64,000 nucleotides of DNA from Sialis fuliginosa (GCA_961205875.1 OY540816.1:16316701-16380700), one strand, 5' to 3'. Shown: positions 33,416-46,207, counted from the first letter of the stretch. The notes: a model not told the origin generated them from the sequence alone. Numbers and translations are program-made.

Positions 33416-36400
33416 GAGCATCACGCACTTAAAGACCTTCGCGTGCTACTTCCCTTTTTAAAAACAAGTTAAAACTAAAAAAACAAATTAAAACTCATAC
33501 GCTAACAAAGAAGTAAATTGAATAGTTAATATCTCAGCTTGGCGCGATCGAAGAGACTCCAGTTTTTTTTTTAAATGTAGCTTACACTATTATCTTTAAG
33601 AGCATCACGCACTTAAAGACCTTCGCGTGCTCCTTCCCTTTTTAAAAACAAGTTAAAACTAAAAAAAAACAAATTAAAACTCATACGCTAACAAAGAAGT
33701 AAATTGAATAGTTAATATCTCAGCTTGGCGCGATCGAAGAGACTCCAGTTTTTTTTTAAAATGTAGCTTACACTATTATCTTTAAGAGCATCACGCACTT
33801 AAAGACCTTCGCGTGCTCCTTCCCTTTTTAAAAACAAGTTAAAACTAAAAAAACAAATTAAAACTCATACGCTAACAAAGAAGTAAATTGAATAGTTAAT
33901 ATCTCAGCTTGGCGCGATCGAAGAGACTCCAGTTTTTTTTTTAAATGTAGCTTACACTATTATCTTTAAGAGCATCACGCACTTAAAGACCTTCGCGTGC
34001 TCCTTCCCTTTTTAAAAACAAGTTAAAACTAAAAAAACAAATTAAAACTCATACGCTAACAAAGAAGTAAATTGAATAGTTAATATCTCAGCTTGGCGCG
34101 ATCGAAGAGACTCCAGTTTTTTTTAAAATGTAGCTTACACTATTATCTTTAAGAGCATCACGCACTTAAAGACCTTCGCGTGCTCCTTCCCTTTTTAAAA
34201 ACAAGTTAAAACTAAAAAAACAAATTAAAACTCATACGCTAACAAAGAAGTAAATTGAATAGTTAATATCTCAGCTTGGCGCGATCGAAGAGACTCCAGT
34301 TTTTTTTTAAAATGTAGCTTACACTATTATCTTTAAGAGCATCACGCACTTAAAAACCTTCGCGTGCTCCTTCCCTTTTTAAAAACAAGTTAAAACTAAA
34401 AAAACAAATTAAAACTCATACGCTAACAAAGAAGTAAATTGAATAGTTAATATCTCAGCTTGGCGCGATCGAAGAGACTCCAGTTTTTTTTAAAATGTAG
34501 CTTACACTATTATCTTTAAGAGCATCACGCACTTAAAGACCTTCGCGTGCTCCTTCCCTTTTTAAAAACAAGTTAAAACTAAAAAAACAAATTAAAACTC
34601 ATACGCTAACAAAGAAGTAAATTGAATAGTTAATATCTCAGCTTGGCGCGATCGAAGAGACTCCAGTTTTTTTTTAAAATGTAGCTTACACTATTATCTT
34701 TAAGAGCATCACGCACTTAAAGACCTTCGCGTGCTCCTTCCCTTTTTAAAAACAAGTTAAAACTAAAAAAACAAATTAAAACTCATACGCTAACAAAGAA
34801 GTAAATTGAATAGTTAATATCTCAGCTTGGCGCGATCGAAGAGACTCCAGTTTTTTTTTAAATGTAGCTTACACTATTATCTTTAAGAGCATCACGCACT
34901 TAAAGACCTTCGCGTGCTCCTTCCCTTTTTAAAAACAAGTTAAAACTAAAAAAACAAATTAAAACTCATACGCTAACAAAGAAGTAAATTGAATAGTTAA
35001 TATCTCAGCTTGGCGCGATCGAAGAGACTCCAGTTTTTTTTTAAAATGTAGCTTACACTATTATCTTTAAGAGCATCACGCACTTAAAGACCTTCCCGTG
35101 CTCCTTCCCTTTTTAAAAACAAGTTAAAACTAAAAAAACAAATTAAAACTCATACGCTAACAAAGAAGTAAATTGAATAGTTAATATCTCAGCTTGGCGC
35201 GATCGAAGAGACTCCAGTTTTTTTTTAAAATGTAGCTTACACTATTATCTTTAAGAGCATCACGCACTTAAAGACCTTCGCGTGCTCCTTCCCTTTTTAA
35301 AAACAAGTTAAAACTAAAAAAACAAATTAAAACTCATACGCTAACAAAGAAGTAAATTGAATAGTTAATATCTCAGCTTGGCGCGATCGAAGAGACTCCA
35401 GTTTTTTTTTAAATGTAGCTTACACTATTATCTTTAAGAGCATCACGCACTTAAAGACCTTCGCGTGCTCCTTCCCTTTTTAAAAACAAGTTAAAACTAA
35501 AAAAAAACAAATTAAAACTCATACGCTAACAAAGAAGTAAATTGAATAGTTAATATCTCAGCTTGGCGCGATCGAAGAGACTCCAGTTTTTTTTTAAAAT
35601 GTAGCTTACACTATTATCTTTAAGAGCATCACGCACTTAAAGACCTTCGCGTGCTCCTTCCCTTTTTAAAAACAAGTTAAAACTAAAAAAACAAATTAAA
35701 ACTCATACGCTAACAAAGAAGTAAATTGAATAGTTAATATCTCAGCTTGGCGCGATCGAAGAGACTCCAGTTTTTTTTTAAAATGTAGCTTACACTATTA
35801 TCTTTAAGAGCATCACGCACTTAAAGACCTTCGCGTGCTCCTTCCCTTTTTAAAAACAAGTTAAAACTAAAAAAACAAATTAAAACTCATACGCTAACAA
35901 AGAAGTAAATTGAATAGTTAATATCTCAGCTTGGCGCGATCGAAGAGACTCCAGTTTTTTTTAAAATGTAGCTTACACTATTATCTTTAAGAGCATCACG
36001 CACTTAAAGACCTTCGCGTGCTCCTTCCCTTTTTAAAAACAAGTTAAAACTAAAAAAACAAATTAAAACTCATACGCTAACAAAGAAGTAAATTGAATAG
36101 TTAATATCTCAGCTTGGCGCGATCGAAGAGACTCCAGTTTTTTTTTAAATGTAGCTTACACTATTATCTTTAAGAGCATCACGCACTTAAAGACCTTCGC
36201 GTGCTCCTTCCCTTTTTAAAAACAAGTTAAAACTAAAAAAAAACAAATTAAAACTCATACGCTAACAAAGAAGTAAATTGAATAGTTAATATCTCAGCTT
36301 GGCGCGATCGAAGAGACTCCAGTTTTTTTTTAAAATGTAGCTTACACTATTATCTTTAAGAGCATCACGCACTTAAAGACCTTCGCGTGCTCCTTCCCTT

Positions 36401-36909
36401 TTTAAAAACAAGTTAAAACTAAAAAAACAAATTAAAACTCATACGCTAACAAAGAAGTAAATTGAATAGTTAATATCTCAGCTTGGTGCGATCGAGGAGA
36501 CTCCAGTTTTTTTTTTAAATGTAGCTTACACTATTATCTTTAAGAGCATCACGCACTTAAAGACCTTCGCGTGCTCCTTCCCTTTTTAAAAACAAGTTAA
36601 AACTAAAAAAACAAATTAAAACTCATACGCTAACAAAGAAGTAAATTGAATAGTTAATATCTCAGCTTGGTGCGATCGAGGAGACTCCAGTTTTTTTTTT
36701 AAATGTAGCTTACACTATTATCTTTAAGAGCATCACGCACTTAAAGACCTTCGCGTGCTCCTTCCCTTTTTAAAAACAAGTTAAAACTAAAAAAACAAAT
36801 TAAAACTCATACGCTAACAAAGAAGTAAATTGAATAATTAATATCTCAACTTGGCGCGATCGAGGAGACTCCAGTTTTTTTTTTAAATGTAGCTTACACT
36901 ATTATCTTT
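33414..36909 (+). repeat. Satellite array, 19 units of about 184 bp
   Basis: Unit starts (AAGAGCATCACGCAC) at 33414, 33598, 33784, 33968, 34151, 34335, 34518, 34702, 34885, 35069, 35253, 35436, 35622, 35806, 35989, 36172, 36358, 36542 and 36726; unit lengths 183-186. Differences are almost all in two homopolymers (A7/A9 and T8-T10) plus rare substitutions. The last three units carry a shared GATCGAGG variant. Each unit has a CACGC...GCGTG short stem and GGCGCGATCG. No ORF. High homogeneity means recent amplification or ongoing homogenisation. Confidence 0.97.
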
Positions 36910-36924
36910 AACCCTTAATTGCAT
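36908..36924 (+). repeat. Right arm of the palindrome bracketing the array
   Basis: TTAACCCTTAATTGCAT, complement of 33399-33415. Confidence 0.85.
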
Positions 36925-37906
36925 GATTTTTTTTATTTTAACGAAATATTAATTTTTTGAAGCAGAAGTAGGCTAGATTTAAGGGAAAAATAGTAAAAAA
37001 AATCTTTTTTTGAAAATAAAAGTTTATTTCATTTTTTTGACTTTGTAAACAAATGTTAACGTCATGCAATTTTATTATAATTCAAATGGTTCATAACAGA
37101 GGAGAAATATCTGCCATGAGTGTCATGGGACTTTCTTATACGTAGTACAGAGATTAAACAGTGTGCTTGTTAGCCATAGGTACCATGGGACTTTCTTATA
37201 CGTAATACTGATAGTGAACAGTGTAGGTGAATCTAAATAATTACATAAAAAATTTCTTTCTGGCTAAATTATAAATGTTGGAAAAAAATGTATAGGGAAT
37301 AAATTATAGATAATAACATACTCGACATTTTTTATCTAAAACATTTTTTCTTAATTCAAAAATAATTCGTTAATTCAAAAATTTACAAGAGTAAACATCT
37401 GATTTCAGTTATTACGTTAAAAAAAATCACTTGTTATATAATGGAGAGAATAATATTACCTTTTTTTTATTATTAAAATTATATTTTTATAAATTATATA
37501 ATTATTATTAACTATAAACAATGAGGATATGTACATTTGTTAACAAAACTTAGTTTTATTGCTCTTTCGACAAGTGCATGATGTAAACATACGTTAACAA
37601 ATAAAAACCATTACATAAATATCAGAACCGAAACAAAAAAATCAAATAAATAATATGAATCACAATGTACATACCTGGTAAACAACACTATACAAAAAGT
37701 TAATTAGCAAAATCACGCGTATTATAAAAATTAGACGATAGTCGATACTTCTTCAGCGACAATTCGCTCTAATTTAAAAAAACGGTTACTCTGATGAATG
37801 TAACAATATATTTTTTTTAATATGCCATCCGTTCATCATTATTGATAAATTTTCAATTTATTAGAATCTATAGATTGGTTTAATACTTGAATAAGTAAAA
37901 AAAAAA
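36925..37906. other. Cargo DNA of the composite element, right of the array
   Basis: AT-rich. A 60-bp direct repeat ('catgggactttcttatacgt' at 37124 and 37184) and several TTAAC words ('aatgttaacgtcatgcaatt' at about 37053 resembles 'aatgttaacaagatgcaatt' at 33387) suggest the cargo is itself an older repeat. No coding frame. Confidence 0.5.
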
Positions 37907-38605
37907 CAGGGCCGGCCGAACGGCCAGGCGACCCAGGCGACAGCCTGGGGCGCTAATTTCGTGGGGGCGCCAATTATTTTAAACTTTTTTTCTATGTTCT
38001 GTTCTAGGGCGCCAAATTTAAGCTATATATATTTTTTGAATAATAGTTTTGATTTTTTCTGCAAAATAATTCATTTTACTTAATAAAATGCTTAATATCA
38101 AAAATAAATTATTTATTAAACATTTTTTTACAAAACTTGAAAAGCACAGTGCCAAATCTGTGGGTGGCTTTGCTAATTCTTGTAACAATTCCGGTTAGTG
38201 TAGCTAGTGGTGAAAGAAGTTTTAGTAAATTAAAATAATTCATAAAAACTTATTTGCAATCGGCTATGATAGAAGATAGGTTGAATAATTTGGCTATTCT
38301 TTCAATTGAAAATAAGGTTGTAGCAAACCTCAATTTTGAGACAGCAATCGATAATTTTGCAGATATGAAAGCCAGGAAGAAATCTTTTATATAATTTTAG
38401 TTATATTATATATTATTTATCAATTATATGTTATATTATATTATTATATTACACTAATGAATTAATAACAAGATAATTTTCTCACGCTTTTTTTTTTTTT
38501 TGTGCGGATAATTTTTAATGATCGTCACTGTGGCGGTGGAGGGGGGTGGGGGGGTGTCAAAAAAAAATCTCGCCTGGGGCGCCAGAATCGCAAAGGCCGG
38601 CTCTG
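37907..38605 (+). mobile_element. hAT copy 2 (both ends present)
   Basis: 699 bp, nearly identical to copy 1, with the same dimerisation-domain remnant and the same internal TAA. Differences are mainly in T- and G-runs near the right end. It ends GGCCGGCTCTG and is followed by TTATTATG. Its left end abuts an A-run. Confidence 0.85.
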
Positions 38606-38613
38606 TTATTATG
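38606..38613 (+). repeat. 8-bp target-site duplication, right
   Basis: TTATTATG, identical to 32640-32647. Confidence 0.85.
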
Positions 38614-39919
38614 TAAGTAGTTCATTAGAGTTTAATTCCTAATTATTAAACCATAGTAGCCCCCATTTTTTTTTTAATTTTCATACATCTTTCGATTTTA
38701 GATTTTTGTTCCGTTACTATGAAATATTGCATTATTTTATGGGGACATTCTTCAGAGACTCTTAGAGTATTCAAAATTAAAAAAATGATAATAATAAGAA
38801 AAATCTTTAAATTAAATAATAGAGAATCATGTAAAGCACAAAATTTTGACATTATATGGTATTTATTATTATGAATTACTTACATAAATATTGAACCCAA
38901 TATTATACCCAATATTTTTTTGTCTCTCAATAAGGCTTTCGTACCTGAGGCTGCAAAAAATCGTGTTTCAAATAATACGGTATATTTCAATATGGGTATT
39001 TTATATACATAATCAAGAAACTGCAAGTAATTTCAACAGAATTATTTAATTTTTTGTCAAAATGAGCATAGTACGACTTATACAAATATGTTACCTCTTG
39101 CATCGGCGCATCAGATTTTATTTTGTGAGGGGGGGTCATTTTTTTGTAATTAGGTATATATAATTTTCATATATTTATCTATCTTGTTTGTTAAGTTAAA
39201 TAATGTACATATATTGACAAATTCTAAGGGATGTGGGGGTTATGACCCCTACTCCCCCATGGAAGCGGCACAGACTTCTTGCATTTATGCTTCTTGACCT
39301 TTTTTTAGTAAATGTTATGAAAATAATTACCATAATGTATTAGTTCAGGGGCGGTTTAGGAATGTATGAATTCCAAGGTAACAAGTTTATTTTTGTTTGA
39401 AGAAACAAGTTGGCGAAATTTTTTGAAGGGCAAAAAAAATATCAGGTATTACGTCGACAATTTTAAAAATTAATTTTGCTAAAATTTATAATTTTACAAA
39501 TTTTGTTTTATCGTTGGGGGTGGAGGGCCCATAATTAACATTTCAACCTGGGTTGCAACCTTCCTTAGTCTGTTACTGAATGTTTCTTTAATTTGCTAAA
39601 ATTGTTGATTATGGCCGCTCAAGATATTTTTCATATAGGTAGATACATGGTATGGTTATAGCTTTAAATGTCGACTGGATGTTGTCCTCTACCGACAGCT
39701 CCTTCGTGAAGTTCTTGATTTGGTGTGTGTATTTTTTATTTTTATTTTTTATTTATTATTAAAGGATAATCAGATGGATAAGGATGTTGCATATGGGCCG
39801 ATCATTGCAGGTTAAACGAGCCATGTTTATGGAGTAAAAGGTAGAATCAGTGAGGAGGTAGATACATATATTCGTATCACCTATGTTGCTTTTTACTGTC
39901 TACAGTTTTAACAAATAGG
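38614..39919. other. AT-rich DNA with repeat scraps
   Basis: A 'TCAGGGGCGGTTTAGG' segment starts at about 39347 and resembles a hAT-type end, but I found no matching right end. G-rich pieces occur at 39128-39140 and 39510-39530. No gene. Confidence 0.35.
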
Positions 39920-40509
39920 TATATGGGCAAATATACAGAACGTGGCCGCATTAGCTTTAAATTAAAATACTCAAATGCTTCTTCAAAATGGAGCATTGAA
40001 CGCACACTCTTCTATGTCGTCTCAAAATCTTCGTAGCAAAGAGAAGAATAATTGGTCTCAATTTCAGGAGTGTGCTTCGAATGTTCCAAAAGTTACAGCA
40101 AATAAACCAAATAAAAAACGCTGAAATTGCCGTTCGCTGGATAAAACAATCGCGCATATGAAATGTAAGAGGTGTGCGCCTTTGAAACTCCGGGAAAAGG
40201 TTCATTGTACCAAAAAACATGTCCAGTAAAAATTTCAGATTCATTGGTTTGAATCTGAGAAAATTGCGGTGGTATGAATTTTTCTTTTTTTTAAAGTTCC
40301 ATTCTGAAAACGTGAAAATAACCGATTTTTCAATGCAAATTGTGCTGCAGTTTTTATATGAATCAAGCAATCGACTTGTAACTCCATATTTACATTCACA
40401 ATAAAGTATACTTTGAGTTCGTGTACTTATGGGTGGGTAATATACATTCCCACACGCGCACTATTGCCGTTCCCCCAAAGCGGCCACGTTCTGTGGATTT
40501 GCCCATATA
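39920..40509. mobile_element. TA-flanked MITE with about 30-bp inverted repeats
   Basis: The left end TATATGGGCAAATATACAGA...CGTGGCCGC and right end GCGGCCACG...GGATTTGCCCATATA are complementary. The interior holds a 137-codon minus-strand ORF (40370-39957) with no recognised motif, possibly a decayed piece of transposase or chance. Confidence 0.7.
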
Positions 40510-40639
40510 TGCAGCTATTAACTATTAAAACTATTACCCGTCTACGCCCAAAATAGTATATAAGTGTTATCAGGGAACCCCCCTCTACAACAATGAACTG
40601 ATTCAAGGGTTCCCTTTGTAAGTTTAAAAAATCGTAAAA

Positions 40640-40830
40640 TTTGACTAACATAAAAACCGGTGCGATAATTTTGATGAACCCAATAATTGAGCGAGTGGTT
40701 GTGGGTTCGTTGCACTCGCACTACGCCGGCACTAGAAAGGGTTTCTGTGTTGTGTCGTGTGTCGCCTGTCCTCACTAATAGAGCCAGCAGTGAATTTATG
40801 TGACGGAGCCGGGCCGCCGCCACCTTGTAC
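40640..40830 (-). promoter_or_regulatory. GC-rich island, candidate promoter or non-coding exon
   Basis: 'ggtggcggcggcccggctcc' and 'cgacacacgacacaacacag' (minus strand) stand out from AT-rich flanks, with ACATAAAT and TTCACTG initiator-like words. It could be a first exon of pnr or of an unseen gene. Composition-based only. Confidence 0.25.
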
Positions 40831-41066
40831 ACTATATTTTTTATACGTCTACTATATACGATCCATTACCGACAGGTTTCTATGATCGCCGCCCGATCTC
40901 TATGGTCACTCGATACAATTTATTGCGTGAATTGGAAATTTTGCGGTTTGGTTTTTGTTGACATGTACTTTGCGCGGTCTGTTTGTTTGGGTGTTGATAT
41001 ATCTACAGGTCGATTGGAAATATTGTGAACTTTATTGAAAAGTATATACATAGGTACAGTTATACC

Positions 41067-41834
41067 CAGGGGTGCCGACTTGTTAAAAATATTGGGGGGC
41101 CCAATTTTTTTGGACTCCCTCCTCCATTATATAAGATAAAATAATAATATATGTACCCCCTCTCCTCTCATAAGGTTTACGTTAGATGCTTTATCAATAA
41201 ATAGCAATTTTAAGTTTCGTTTTTTTAGTCGCAAGTACGTTAAACAGTAATATAACTGGCTATAGGTCTAAGGAGGTATATTATTATTATTATAAGAAGG
41301 TATATTTTTTTAAATAAAATTTTGCAGTCATTTATTTTGTATGGATACAAATAAGCAAAGTATATTTTTTTGTGTTATGTGTCATATAATCTTATATTAG
41401 TGCGCAACTCAGTAAAAAAATAAAGATAAAAGAAATACTATAGATAAAAATCGACGGGCCCGCTGGCCCCATACAGCCCTGGTCTAAACTATTATTAGTT
41501 GATACTGGAAATAGATAAAATTTATTAATACTAAACCGGTCATCAATGTTCATAACTGAATCACAATAAGTTCTTAAGATATTAAATAACAACTAATTTT
41601 CTAAAAATCTTCGGAGAGCTATGTAGCTTCTTTATGAAAAAATTTCGGACGCATGTTAATATAAAGTTTTTTGTTTAAAATATTTTTCTCAATATTTTGG
41701 CACGCAATACTGAATCAACTGTATTGTAGGTTCTGATTGTGGCATACATTAATTGGGGGGGGGGCTCAGCCCCCCCCTGACGGTAATATTGGGGGGGCTT
41801 GAGCCTTTTAAGCCCCATGTAGTCGGCGCTCCTG
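41067..41834. mobile_element. hAT-type non-autonomous element with perfect target duplication
   Basis: Ends are CAGGGGTGCCGACT and AGTCGGCGCTCCTG. GTTATACC lies directly on both sides (41059-41066, 41835-41842). The inner ends are G/C-rich ('aatattggggggcccaat'; 'ggtaatattgggggggcttg'). 768 bp, no transposase. Confidence 0.88.
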
Positions 41835-41842
41835 GTTATACC

Positions 41843-42867
41843 ATTAGTCCAGCCAATGAAGCAGAGGAAATGGGCAAAATGGGAAATTTTACGGAACAGC
41901 AATTTTATGATTGATTCTTATAGATTTTGAGCCGCTGAATACGAAAAAAATAACGCGCCCGTATTAGTTCACCGATAAAAATGGGGTAAAAGAGTGAACA
42001 TCGCGTTTTTCTCCCGTTATTTAGATTTATTTCAAAAACTAAATCGACGATGGGGTTATTTATTATGATTAGCATTTGTAGGTTAGATAAAATTTAACTA
42101 AAAAACACCCCTTCCAGTGTTTATTTTCGGTCGTAATCAGTAAAAATTTAATAACTCTAGGGCACATCATTTTATTTTTTGCATTACACAAATTAACTTT
42201 TACAACTGCACTTTTCATTTTCGGAACTGCAAAAGCGAAAATAACCCCTGCGTATCTCCTCTTTATCATTAATGAATAATGATCATATTTAATATTATTT
42301 TTATATATATGTAAATATTTCTTTATATAATGTATATTTATTGATTATTATCAGAAGATTAATGTGAAATTCTACATGCTATGTCGTATTATAGAATGCA
42401 AATATTTTATAAGCTATATATAAATGCATCTTTTAAATAATCATACACATTTGTAAACCGGATATTAATTTTTCATTCCGCTTGTGATATTTTGTATTAA
42501 TTAGTTTCCTGAATTGCATAATTAATAAATAATAATTAATTTGCATGAACATAACAAATTTAGATAAACCATATCTTGAAAACATCTGTTGTGTAGAATA
42601 TTTATGTCTATATATTACATACTTCATATATTGGATTTATAACTTATTTAAAGTTATTTCCTAAACTAAAAGACCAAATTGGATGCTGTAAAGGGCAAAT
42701 TTTATCTACCTATATTAAGTACTTATAATTTATTTCGATAAGTCTACGTAAACAGAACACAAACATTTTAAATTTTCTTTGTAACATAAAAGCAGTCATT
42801 GTGGCTTAAATATAAAAATTAAATATATGGTATTGCGGATTTTATTTTAGATCTCAGGGTATTGCTG
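41843..42867. other. AT-rich non-coding DNA
   Basis: No repeat ends or exons recognised. Confidence 0.35.
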
Positions 42868-43071
42868 GCGGCAAACTTTTTTCCCACTTGATTTACTATT
42901 ATCGTCACTGCTTATTCTTTATGTTACCTAACGTAACAAAATATATCCTATAACCTGGCCAGAATTAAAAAAAAAACACGTAAATCGGATAAGTCGTTCT
43001 CAAGTTATAAGCGCACTAACCGACAGAGAGACGTTGAGCTTTATATATATTAAAGATGAGACGAGACATCA
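42868..43071 (-). repeat. Helitron-like fragment, inverted copy of 1445-1700
   Basis: 'aaaatatatcctataacctggccag' (in two parts), 'cggataagtcgttctcaagt' and 'cagagagacgttgagct' are complements of the fragment in pnr intron 4. Confidence 0.6.
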
Positions 43072-45000
43072 TTTATAAATCCAAGGTAAGTCGATACTTA
43101 CTTAAAACTCGTCTCGTGTGAAACCTTAATTTTGGTACCTATTTTTTTATAAATCATTAAATATTGTATTGATATTTCTACCTATTTACTCAATAATTTC
43201 CTTGTAGTGACTAATAAATGACAGATGTAACCTGTGACATCTTATCATATATAAATTAGGTTACATTAATTATTCACTTTATAATAAACCAATTTTATCT
43301 TTGATTTGACTCGAATGTCAAGGACCACACTGTATATATATTTGTATGTGTTGGGTTTGTCAGTTTTAATTTCAGAAATGTGCTAATTTGGTTGTTTGAA
43401 TTTTAGCGACGGTAGAAAGCCGGTTGTGCTCGAAACCAGAATTTGTTGGTTAATAATTATTTCGTGTTTTATTTTTATTGTTATTATTTGTCTTTCGTCC
43501 GTTTTAGAGGCCGTTAAAGAGACCGACGGATTATTGATTCAAGTTAAATTTATTTCTATAATATTTAAAAAAATCTCGTTGAAGGATGTTGAAACATCTT
43601 TTAAAGTGGTGCCAATATTTTTATAGATTTGTTTTTTATACATAGGACATTTTGATGAGAGAAATAAACTATATATTTTATTATAATGCACGTTTAAAAT
43701 GTAATGGCACGGCAAGAGGGGGGGGGGGGGGGGGTTAGTAGATAAGTAGAACTGTACAAGTATTATATTAAAAATATATATATACGATAAAATCGTATCG
43801 AATTCAAATTTTGTATATATAGTTAGAAGGAGTCAAGGGTATTAAGAAAAAAATTATTTTAGCTGCGATAAAATGGTTTAAGGAGGTGAAATACCCCTAT
43901 AAAAATGTGCAAAATAATTGTACAACAGATAACGTACCTACATCTGAATGAAACTGCATGAAAATCGGATCAATCGTTTTAGAGTTATAAGCGGACAGAC
44001 AGATAGACAGAGAGACGTTGCGTTTTATAAATGTAGATATGAATAATATATTTGGATCTAAAACTTTTCTTTTTTAAAGCTGATTATATATAATAAATTA
44101 TTATTAATAACTATGAGACGCTTTTACTCTTTTTTTTTTTATTTTGTTCAACATCTGTAAAAAGATATTTAAAAAATATACTAAAGTAATAAAAATTTAT
44201 TATATTATCTTTTTCACACTGAAAAACAATTGTACAAATAACACATAACTTGCTAACAACTATAATTAATATTTTATATGTAAGTATTGAAGGACTAGAT
44301 AAAGTTTAAGATCATTGTCTTGCGAATCCCTTAAATATCTTTACAATTCTTACTTCAATATACATGCAATTAATTAATTAAGTAAAGAAGAATGTTTTTG
44401 TTTTTTTACTTTTTTTTAAAATAAAAACAAAATTCATGTTCAGTGTTTTTTCAGTTAAAAGTAAAATTATAAAATCAAAAGGTTACAATTTCTAATAGTT
44501 CCATTAGTAACTAAAAAAATCCACATCATTAATAATTTATATCATTAAATATATGCATAAATATGCTCTTTATTTGGACTTAATTCAATGTGTGTGTGTG
44601 TGTTACAGAAACCAAACGCCGTATATTTTGATGGATTACATTTCAACTAATGACGCATAGAACATGGCACATGAAGTATTTGTAAATGTAAATGTTTTAA
44701 ATATGAGCCACGGTGAGTATTTTTAACTAATACATTAATAAATCATTAACCGAGCTGTTAGTTTTACCGACAACTTTTGCAGTTTGTATTTTACATTTAA
44801 GGTCAGCATTATATGAGATGGTTTATGTTGTAAATTATAACTAGGTATGTACTGGATGTATTTATAACGGGCATGGATACAACGATAACAGTTAACGAGG
44901 AAATTATAGGTAAGTCGGATTAGGTTCAAAACTAACAATAAAAACATTTGTATACATAGATTTCGTCCATTTGTTTAAATTTTAAATGAATCCATACTAA
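43072..45000. other. AT-rich DNA, G-run and repeat tail
   Basis: A pure G run of about 17 at 43718-43734. At 43925-44040 a dispersed-repeat tail ('catgaaaatcggatcaatcg...cagagagacgttgcgtttta'). No gene. Confidence 0.4.
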
Positions 45001-45480
45001 TACATATTATAAATGCGAAAGTGTGTTTGTCTGTCTATTTGTTACCTTTTCACAGTTAAACCGCTGAACCGATCTTGATGAAATTTGGCAGTGAGATAGC
45101 TTGCATCCCGAGGACGAACATAGGCTACTTCGTATCTCGAAAATTCAACCTCTAAGGACTTGCAATGTGGTGGAAAAGTTTATATTTTTTTTTAGTAATT
45201 AATATTTTACTCTCCGTTACATATAAAGGGTTGTAATTGGTTTTATTCGATTCGAGGGGAAAAACAACCTTCTATCTAGCATAGGAGCAGAGATATTTAC
45301 GATTTTGTATAATGAATGAAAATCAAAAATAACAAAAATTTAATATTTCACCCCCTGTCACATATGAAGGGTTGTAATTGGTTTCATTCGATCCGGTGGA
45401 AAAAATATCATGGGGATGGGGGTTTCAAAATCCACGCGAGCGATACAATTTATAAACACCACCGTACTGTTAGTCTAAAA
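45001..45480 (+). repeat. Dispersed insect repeat ('CCGCTGAACCGATCTTGATG' type)
   Basis: It begins 'atattataaatgcgaaagtg' and runs through 'gctgaaccgatcttgatgaa' and 'aagggttgtaattggttt' (twice). It is homologous to 30290-30445. Such sequences are abundant non-autonomous elements in insects; the class is not certain. Confidence 0.55.
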
Positions 45481-46207
45481 TAATTTTTAACCCTATTTTT
45501 TTTTATAGAAGAGTATTTTGACTGAAATCTACCTTCATAATAGCAGTTGTGCAGATAAAAGTATTAAAAATTAATAAGAATTTAACACCGTTTTCTTCCA
45601 CTTAGGATTATAAAAGAAAGACACCCTTAAAACCTTACGTATCTAGATTCAGGGGTTTGGGCTGAGCGTTGATGAGTCAATCAGTCAGGACTAACTTTAA
45701 TTAAATGCTCTTTTAACTATCATCTAGCTTAATATTATATTTATATTGGAGCTAGAAGATTGAATCTTCATAAACATGTATAGGGGGAGGGGTTATACAA
45801 ATTGTAGATATGTTAGATTTTGAATTCGTCATTTTTTTTTAAATTTTAATTATTGATTCTTTATCATATCCTGCTAATAAAGGATAAAATAATAGAACTG
45901 CATTTTGATGAGTGATAAATAGTCACTAACAGAAAAATAATAAAAGTATCGGAAATTGCGTGTTGTTGGAATTTATCATGGATTAAATATGAAACAAGAC
46001 ACCACATGTGGCCTTTTTTAAAATGTTCCTTATTGTTGTTTTTCACTCCTGTTGGTTTATAAGATACTTAGTGAACGTGACATTCTTAAGCCGCTTTAAT
46101 ACAAACACTTCTAAAAACACTCGATGTTAATTCTTAACGTTCTTATGTCAAGCAGGAAACCTGAAGTGTATTAAATTAAAATTATTAAAAATATAAAAAA
46201 AATCACA

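Larger units (their letters stand above)
32648..38605 (+). mobile_element. Composite hAT transposon carrying a satellite array
   Basis: Outer ends are CAGGGCCGGCC and GGCCGGCTCTG (imperfect terminal inverted repeat), flanked by TTATTATG on both sides: the 8-bp duplication diagnostic of hAT transposition. Inside are two nearly identical direct hAT copies (32648-33333 and 37907-38605) around 4,573 bp of unrelated cargo. The left copy lacks its last seven bases (GGCTCTG), so its own right end is unusable, and neither inner junction shows a TTATTATG-type duplication. The simplest reading is that transposase used the left end of copy 1 and the right end of copy 2 and moved everything between them. 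Confidence 0.8.

Noticed and set aside
33414..36909. CRISPR-like regularly repeated array
   Set aside because: The whole ~184-bp unit repeats with no variable spacers, in an animal genome inside a transposon; it is a satellite.
39957..40370. 137-codon ORF as a host gene
   Set aside because: It sits between terminal inverted repeats of a TA-flanked MITE and shows no known motif.
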